9,716 nt of DNA from Candidatus Dormiibacterota bacterium (GTDB taxonomy: Bacteria; Chloroflexota; Dormibacteria; Aeolococcales; Aeolococcaceae). Under the pieces are notes generated by a model. The model was not told where the DNA came from and searched no databases. It was given only the letters and a program-made list of their open reading frames with translations. Positions 5,915 through 9,716 of this stretch are shown here, in pieces. The stretch is taken from the NCBI GenBank assembly GCA_003136295.1, contig PLDZ01000060.1, forward strand, positions 1-9,716. Reading direction: 5' to 3'. The stretch's first letter is position 1. Every line of letters begins with the position of its first letter. A program made the position numbers and the translations under genes.

Positions 5915-6535
5915 ATGCCGCTGCCACCCCACGTCCTGCTCGGCACAGAGCGACCCCGGCGCCGGCGTTTCGACGGGAGCCGCTTCACTCGCTGGCTGCA
6001 CCGTCCAGATCGCCGTCTCGCAGCTCCCGTCGCGGAACCACCCGCGCCGCGGTCCACCCAGGTCGACGCGGGAACCAGGGCGTTCTGGGCAGGCAGTGAA
6101 ACGGCCAACGTCACGTCTCGGCGTGCCGCGGCGCTTGTCGACGCGCACGAGCGTGGGCGCCCGCCGATCGGCGCCCGGCCCCCGGGCAACCCGGCATTCA
6201 GCGAAGCCCTTTTCGTGGAGCTGATGCGCGCGAACCAGTACCGGCGCGCCTTCTCGCTGCTCAGCGAGGACTGCCAGCTCAGCTGGGGCTCTCCCGAAGC
6301 ATTCGCCGAGGCGCAGGGCGCTTCCGCCATGCGCCGTCTGCGTGGGGTGAGTGTCAAAGAGGTCCGCTACCTGCCGGAGTGGACCGAGACATCCAGGGGG
6401 AAGACGTATCGCGACGTCGCCGAGCTCGACGTCGAGTACGAGGTCGGCGACCCGGAACCGGTGGCCAGAGTCCGTCGGGTGGTGCACCTCGTTCCCGGGG
6501 GTGGGCGCTGGCGATCGATCTGCTACCCCGTGTAA
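5915..6535 (+). CDS. Hypothetical protein with a possible NTF2-like C-terminal domain
   Basis: Unrecognised protein of 206 residues. The first 90 residues are basic and rich in proline and arginine, probably disordered (for example RPRRRRFDGSRFTRWLHRPDRR, residues 13-34, and later GRPPIGARPPGNP). From about 92 to 206 the protein looks folded. A helical part with YRRAFSLLSEDCQLSWGSP leads into alternating strand-like segments ending VVHLVPGGGRWRSICYPV. That pattern, a helix carrying Y..AF.LL..DC and then a strand sheet ending in GG.WR, resembles NTF2-like folds, but this is a guess from shape. No signal peptide or membrane helix is seen. The frame is open back to 5810; ATG 5915 is chosen because a -10-like box sits just before it and because upstream codons would overlap the receiver promoter region. 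The next gene follows after 51 nt. Confidence 0.7.
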   Translation: MPLPPHVLLGTERPRRRRFDGSRFTRWLHRPDRRLAAPVAEPPAPRSTQVDAGTRAFWAGSETANVTSRRAAALVDAHERGRPPIGARPPGNPAFSEALFVELMRANQYRRAFSLLSEDCQLSWGSPEAFAEAQGASAMRRLRGVSVKEVRYLPEWTETSRGKTYRDVAELDVEYEVGDPEPVARVRRVVHLVPGGGRWRSICYPV

Positions 6536-6551
6536 CAGCAGTTCACCGAAC

Positions 6552-6580
6552 TTCGCACCTTCAGCTGCGCGTGGGACAAT
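6552..6580 (+). promoter_or_regulatory. Candidate promoter for the unknown gene at 6587
   Basis: TTCGCA (6552-6557, 4 of 6 to TTGACA) and GACAAT (6575-6580, 4 of 6 to TATAAT) are separated by exactly 17 nt. The -10 ends 6 nt before the ATG at 6587, so the transcript would start at or beside the start codon. No Shine-Dalgarno is present in the 51-nt gap. Confidence 0.4.
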
Positions 6581-6586
6581 CCGCTG

Positions 6587-6991
6587 ATGCCCGCCGCCGC
6601 CACGCGCTCGCAGCCCGGTCCGATGGAGCGGACCTGCCTGGAAATCGCTCGCGTCGAGCGTGAGGCAGCGTTCCGCCGCGAGCGCATCTCGCGAACCCGG
6701 CTTCGCGTCCGCGAGGCCGACGTGCTCATCGACCTCATCGAGGAATGCCGTCTCCGGTCCTTCCGCCTGATACCGGCCGCGCTCTGGAGCGCAGTGGTCC
6801 GCGCGGTCGGCGCGGTGGACCCGGGGTTGCGCGACCGGCTCGGCATCGATCGCGACCCGGACCATGTTGCCGACATCCTCTTCGAGGCGCAGGAGGTGCT
6901 GCTCATGCGCGCGCTCGAGTCCCGGCGACCGAGGCTCGCACCCATCATTCCGCTCTTCGGCGAGCGGAACCGAACCGCAGCCGCGGGCTGA
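6587..6991 (+). CDS. Hypothetical protein, small and helical
   Basis: Unrecognised protein of 134 residues with no membrane segment or signal peptide. Residues 14-55 form a long charged, probably coiled helix (ERTCLEIARVEREAAF, then RRERISRTRLRVREADVLIDL). A second helical region follows at about 63-112 (IPAALWSAVVRAVGAVD, DHVADILFEAQEVLLMRALE). There are no obvious catalytic or metal-binding residues. The start may be ATG 6587, which fits a promoter ending 6 nt upstream, or ATG 6623 (MERTCLEIARV), which would drop a proline/alanine-rich lead of 12 residues. The gene is followed after only 13 nt by the sugar kinase on the same strand, so the two are probably co-transcribed. What it does for the kinase, if anything, is unknown. 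Confidence 0.7.
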   Translation: MPAAATRSQPGPMERTCLEIARVEREAAFRRERISRTRLRVREADVLIDLIEECRLRSFRLIPAALWSAVVRAVGAVDPGLRDRLGIDRDPDHVADILFEAQEVLLMRALESRRPRLAPIIPLFGERNRTAAAG

Positions 6992-7004
6992 CGCCCCTTC
7001 CGAC

Positions 7005-7862
7005 GTGACCTGGGAGGTCGCGGTCGCCGGAACCCTCCACAGCGACGATGTGACCACCCCGGCGGGCAGGCGAGACGTGCTCGGCGGCTCAGCCGTGTAC
7101 TTTTCGCTCGCGGCCGCGCGCTATGCCCCGGTTCACCTCAACGGCATCGTCGGCTCGGACACCGCTCCCGAATACCGCCGCATCCTCGCCCATCCGAATA
7201 TCGACCTCGAGGGCTTGGTGGTGAGCGCATCACCCACCTTTCGGTGGCACGCTGTGCATGACTTCGATAGCTGGGTGACGTCCCACGAATCGTTCGAGCC
7301 GGGATGCGACCCCGAGTGGCGGCCCGTGCTCTCGGAGCGATCGCGCCGTGCCGAAGTGTTCTTCGTGGGGAGCATGGACCCGAGCCTTCAGCGACTGGTG
7401 ATCGATCAGACCGAGGCGACATTGATTGGCGCCGACTCCATGACCGTCTTCATCGACAGCGGTCAGGGCGATGTCGGGTCGCTGATCGAGGGCGTGGACG
7501 TCCTCTTCCTCACCGGCACCGAGCTCGCGGCGCTCACCGGAGATGACGACTGGCGGCGGTCGGCGTCGGCCCTCTGCGGGACCGGCCGGCTGCGCGCGGT
7601 CGTGGTCAAACGCGGACCACTCGGGGCCGCATGCGTCACCGCTGGCGGCATCGCCGAGCAGCCCGCGGCTCTGGTCCCCAACGTCGTCGATCCGACCGGC
7701 GCGGGCGATGCCCTTGCAGGCGGGTTCCTCGGACACATCGCCCAGCTCCGGCGCGCCGACGACGCTGCGTTCGAGGCGGCGCTCACCGAGGGGCTCCGCT
7801 GTGCGGCCGACGCGATCGTCGAATTCGGAACCGTTGGGCTCCGCGGGACCCGCGCCGTATGA
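7005..7862 (+). CDS. PfkB-family carbohydrate kinase
   Basis: This is a ribokinase-fold kinase of 285 residues that phosphorylates a sugar or nucleoside hydroxyl with ATP; the substrate is not deducible. The N-terminal half has VLGGSAVYFSLAAARYAP (25-42) and the GIVGSD turn (47-52). A TFRW motif at 78-81 and a segment FVGSMDPSLQRLVIDQ (120-135) resemble a PfkB subgroup. The C-terminal half has VVVKRGPLGA (199-208) and the second PfkB signature VVDPTGAGDALAGGF (227-241), with the anion-hole glycines and catalytic base D235. The usual asparagine of the NxxE metal/ATP motif is replaced: the line reads LFLTGTELAALTG (167-179). The length is typical though slightly short. The start is GTG 7005, 13 nt after the previous gene, with no Shine-Dalgarno; the frame is open upstream but overlaps that gene. 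The next gene is glpX, 10 nt away. Confidence 0.87.
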   Translation: MTWEVAVAGTLHSDDVTTPAGRRDVLGGSAVYFSLAAARYAPVHLNGIVGSDTAPEYRRILAHPNIDLEGLVVSASPTFRWHAVHDFDSWVTSHESFEPGCDPEWRPVLSERSRRAEVFFVGSMDPSLQRLVIDQTEATLIGADSMTVFIDSGQGDVGSLIEGVDVLFLTGTELAALTGDDDWRRSASALCGTGRLRAVVVKRGPLGAACVTAGGIAEQPAALVPNVVDPTGAGDALAGGFLGHIAQLRRADDAAFEAALTEGLRCAADAIVEFGTVGLRGTRAV

Positions 7863-7863
7863 T
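7834..7863 (+). promoter_or_regulatory. Candidate promoter for glpX inside the end of the kinase gene
   Basis: TTGGGC (7834-7839), an 18-nt spacer and TATGAT (7858-7863, 5 of 6 to TATAAT). The -10 overlaps the kinase stop codon (7860-7862) and ends 9 nt before the glpX ATG at 7873, predicting a leader of only about 3 nt. glpX may therefore be transcribed both from here and by readthrough from the kinase gene. Confidence 0.45.
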
Positions 7864-7872
7864 CGCGGGCGA

Positions 7873-8916
7873 ATGGCAACGCGGCCGCGTGACCTGGGGA
7901 CCCCGATCGACCGCAACCTTGCGCTCGAGCTGGTCCGGGTCACCGAGGGCGCCGCAATGGCCGCCGCCAGGCACATGGGGCGCAATCAGAAAGAGATCGC
8001 GGACCAGGCCGCCGTCGATTCGATGCGCCGGAGCCTCGGATTCGTCGACATGGACGGCCTGGTGGTCATCGGCGAGGGCGAGAAGGACGAGGCGCCGATG
8101 CTCTACATCGGCGAGCAGGTCGGGAACGGCAACCCTCCGGCGGTTGATGTCGCCGTAGACCCGATCGACGGCACCCGCCTCGTCGCTCGCGGCATCCCCG
8201 GCGGCATCGCCACCGTCGCCCTCGCAGAGCGAGGCTCGATGTTCCACACCCACCTCCACTACATGGAGAAGCTCATCGTCGGACCGGCCGCGGCGAAGGT
8301 GATCGACATCACCGCCTCGGTCGCCCAGAACCTCAAGCGGATCGCCAGGGCGGAGGATCGTCGGGTCGAGGACCTGACCGTGGTGGTGCTCGATCGCGAC
8401 CGCCACGAGGCGCTGCTTGAGGAGATCAGGTCCGCGGGTGCGAGGGTGAAGCTGATCATGGACGGCGACGTCGCGGCCGGCCTCATGGCCGCGATGGAGC
8501 ATCGCACCGGGATCGACGTGCTCATGGGCATCGGGGGCGCGCCCGAGGCGGTGCTCGCCGCCTGCGGCATCAAGTGCATCGGCGGGGGCATGCAGGCACG
8601 CATCTGGGTCGGCGAGGGGGAGCGCACGGTGCAGGAGCTGGAGGGCAAGCACGCCGGAGACGTGCTCGAGCTGGACGACCTCGTGTCCGGCGACAACGTG
8701 TTCTTCGCGGCGACCGGGATCACCAGCGGCGAACTCCTCGAGGGGGTGCGCTTCCTCGGCGAGGACCGCTGCCACACCCAGAGCCTGGTCATGCGGTCGT
8801 ATTCCGGGACGGCACGCTACATCGACGCGGAGCACAACCTGGCCAAGCTGCGCCGCCGCCGCGACCCCGTCGAGCTGGCGTCCAAGGGCGAGCTCCGCCC
8901 CGCCCCAGGAGGCTGA
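7873..8916 (+). CDS. glpX: Fructose-1,6-bisphosphatase, class II (GlpX)
   Basis: This enzyme hydrolyses fructose-1,6-bisphosphate to fructose-6-phosphate, the irreversible step of gluconeogenesis, and is cytoplasmic. The 347 residues agree with the family (about 320-340). Conserved motifs are the metal site DPIDGT (96-101), GEGEKDEAPML (67-77), IMDGDVAAGLMAA (195-207), GIGGAPEAVLAACGIKCIGGGMQ (219-241) with the catalytic-site E225, and HTQSLVMRSYSGTARYI (301-317). The usual GRGDK lead to the first metal-site helix reads GRNQK here (36-40), followed by the normal AD.AAVD.MR pattern. The frame is open far upstream into the kinase gene; ATG 7873 is chosen because homology starts a few residues later (LALELVRVTEGAAMAAA, 16-32). 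No Shine-Dalgarno is seen. yvcK, a gluconeogenesis factor, follows after 33 nt. Confidence 0.95.
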   Translation: MATRPRDLGTPIDRNLALELVRVTEGAAMAAARHMGRNQKEIADQAAVDSMRRSLGFVDMDGLVVIGEGEKDEAPMLYIGEQVGNGNPPAVDVAVDPIDGTRLVARGIPGGIATVALAERGSMFHTHLHYMEKLIVGPAAAKVIDITASVAQNLKRIARAEDRRVEDLTVVVLDRDRHEALLEEIRSAGARVKLIMDGDVAAGLMAAMEHRTGIDVLMGIGGAPEAVLAACGIKCIGGGMQARIWVGEGERTVQELEGKHAGDVLELDDLVSGDNVFFAATGITSGELLEGVRFLGEDRCHTQSLVMRSYSGTARYIDAEHNLAKLRRRRDPVELASKGELRPAPGG

Positions 8917-8919
8917 TCG

Positions 8920-8954
8920 CCGACCGAAGTCGGGCACGTTGGAGCCGAAGTGCC
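8920..8954 (+). repeat. Two adjacent short hairpins before the yvcK-like gene
   Basis: CCGAC-CGAA-GTCGG (8920-8933) forms a 5-bp stem with a 4-nt loop. GGCAC (8933-8937) and GTGCC (8950-8954) form a second 5-bp stem. The 12-nt loop of the second hairpin contains the GGAG Shine-Dalgarno (8941-8944), and its right arm contains the GTG start codon. It could modulate yvcK translation, or it could be chance in GC-rich DNA. Confidence 0.25.
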
Positions 8955-9716
8955 AGAATCGGGACGCGGTATGAAGGTACGAATCCGCCCGAGCGCGAAC
9001 CTGATGCGCTGGTTCACGCCGGGGCTGCACGTCAAGCGCTGGTTGCTCCTCCTGTTCCTGGCGATCGTGATGATCAGCCTCGCGGCGGGCTACATCCTGC
9101 GAGACCTCTACAGCGCGTCCATCACCTTCCCCTCGTGGGTCGGCGACGTCACGCTCCAGTTCCTGCCCCGGCTGGTGCGAGCACTTCTCTTCGCGCTGGT
9201 CGGAGTCGGGCTCATCGTGCTCTGCTTCTACAAGCTCGGACGGTCGATCCTCGGCCCATTCCTGCCCGGTCGGGGCAGCTCCGATCGCGGTCTCGCCGAA
9301 CAGCTCTACAAATTCCGACTCCTCGCCAAGGGCCCGCGCCTGGTCGCGATCGGCGGCGGGACGGGGCTCTCTGCGCTGCTCCGAGGTGTGAAGAAGTACA
9401 CCGGCAACATCGTTGCGATCGTCACGGTGGCCGACGACGGCGGCTCCAGCGGCCGGCTCCGCGAGGAATACCGCGTGCTCCCGCCTGGGGACATCCGCCA
9501 GTGCCTCACCGCGCTCGCGGAGACCGAGCCGCTGATGACCGAGCTCTTCCAGTACCGCTTCGGCGGGGAGGGTGCGCTCTCCGGCCACTCGTTCGGCAAC
9601 CTCTTCATCACCGCCATGGCGGAGATCACCGGCGACTTCGAGCACGCCATCCGCGAGTCCGGCCGGGTCCTCGCGGTGCGCGGCCAGATCGTCCCGGCGA
9701 CGCTGCGCGACGTCGT
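8950..9716 (+). CDS. yvcK: YvcK/CofD-like gluconeogenesis factor with N-terminal membrane anchor (cut by window edge)
   Basis: YvcK-family proteins (CofD-like fold) bind UDP-sugars and are needed for normal growth and envelope synthesis on gluconeogenic carbon sources. The visible 255 residues have two hydrophobic helices near 30-50 and 74-96, then a linker, and the YvcK domain from about 129. The domain shows GGGTGLSALLRGVKKYTGNI (135-154), VTVADDGGSSGRLR (158-171), PPGDIRQCLTAL (178-189), LFQYRF (199-204), HSFGNLF (213-219) and VLAVRGQIVPAT (240-251). The C-terminus is beyond the right edge. B. subtilis YvcK is soluble and lacks such an anchor, so this version is membrane-tethered. GTG 8950 has GGAG five nt upstream and is preferred; ATG 8971 (MKVRIRP) is possible but lacks a Shine-Dalgarno. 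Adjacency to glpX supports a shared gluconeogenic role. Confidence 0.92.
   Translation, partial: MPESGRGMKVRIRPSANLMRWFTPGLHVKRWLLLLFLAIVMISLAAGYILRDLYSASITFPSWVGDVTLQFLPRLVRALLFALVGVGLIVLCFYKLGRSILGPFLPGRGSSDRGLAEQLYKFRLLAKGPRLVAIGGGTGLSALLRGVKKYTGNIVAIVTVADDGGSSGRLREEYRVLPPGDIRQCLTALAETEPLMTELFQYRFGGEGALSGHSFGNLFITAMAEITGDFEHAIRESGRVLAVRGQIVPATLRDV

Noticed and set aside
5792..7057. A 421-codon open frame on the minus strand opposite the two unknown genes
   Set aside because: Its composition is low-complexity and Arg/Gly/Pro-rich. It overlaps the receiver start, and the plus-strand frames have better promoters, spacing and fold-like patterns. I am less sure here than for glpX, since the plus genes are unknowns.
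7783..9645. A 620-codon open frame on the minus strand opposite glpX and yvcK
   Set aside because: The plus strand encodes two unmistakable conserved proteins here. The antisense product is His/Glu/Arg-rich without any known motif, the usual shadow of GC-rich coding DNA.
1..9716. Mobile element, CRISPR array, tRNA/rRNA, toxin-antitoxin or defence genes
   Set aside because: I looked for terminal repeats, spaced direct repeats, transposase/integrase motifs and cloverleaf-like sequence and saw none. Gene content is housekeeping plus a few unknowns with matching base composition.

Overview
The window is 9.7 kb of dense, high-GC bacterial DNA (roughly two-thirds G+C by eye, with strong G/C preference at third codon positions). 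It appears to be chromosomal core and near-core sequence. I see no integrase, transposase, phage gene, CRISPR array, tRNA or rRNA. No gene-free stretch exceeds about 80 bases. The gene set and the style of the proteins (Rrf2-sufC-sufB order, a YvcK protein with two N-terminal membrane helices next to glpX, a PfkB-type kinase) suggest a high-GC Chloroflexota- or Actinobacteriota-like organism. That assignment is tentative.

Layout, left to right. Positions 1-1894 (minus strand) hold an Fe-S cluster assembly operon in the order rrf2 regulator, sufC and sufB, with sufB cut by the left edge. A TATAAT box and an IscR type-1-like palindrome lie just upstream (1992-2019). Positions 2060-2560 (plus) encode a small lipoprotein of unknown function. 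Positions 2570-4833 (minus) are a two-gene unit, an isocitrate/isopropylmalate dehydrogenase-family enzyme followed by a NifS/IscS-type cysteine desulfurase, joined by a GTGA stop/start overlap. Positions 4890-5432 (plus) encode a five-helix membrane protein. Positions 5455-5832 (minus) encode a stand-alone response-regulator receiver. Positions 5915-7862 (plus) hold two unknown proteins and a PfkB-family sugar kinase. Positions 7873-8916 (plus) are class II fructose-1,6-bisphosphatase (glpX), followed from 8950 to the right edge by a truncated YvcK/CofD-like gluconeogenesis factor.

Two themes connect the genes. The left part concerns sulfur mobilisation and Fe-S assembly: SufB/SufC scaffold and ATPase, an Fe-S-sensing type regulator, and a separate cysteine desulfurase. 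The right part concerns carbon flow through gluconeogenesis and the cell envelope: GlpX, YvcK and a sugar kinase.

Most of the window is ordinary housekeeping, and I found no obvious new defence or mobile system. The observations most worth a second look are the candidate Rrf2/IscR operator, a recurring arrangement of -10-like hexamers 6-10 nt before start codons that suggests leaderless transcripts, and the dehydrogenase coupled to a cysteine desulfurase, whose cofactor-selecting residues match neither the NAD nor the NADP pattern.
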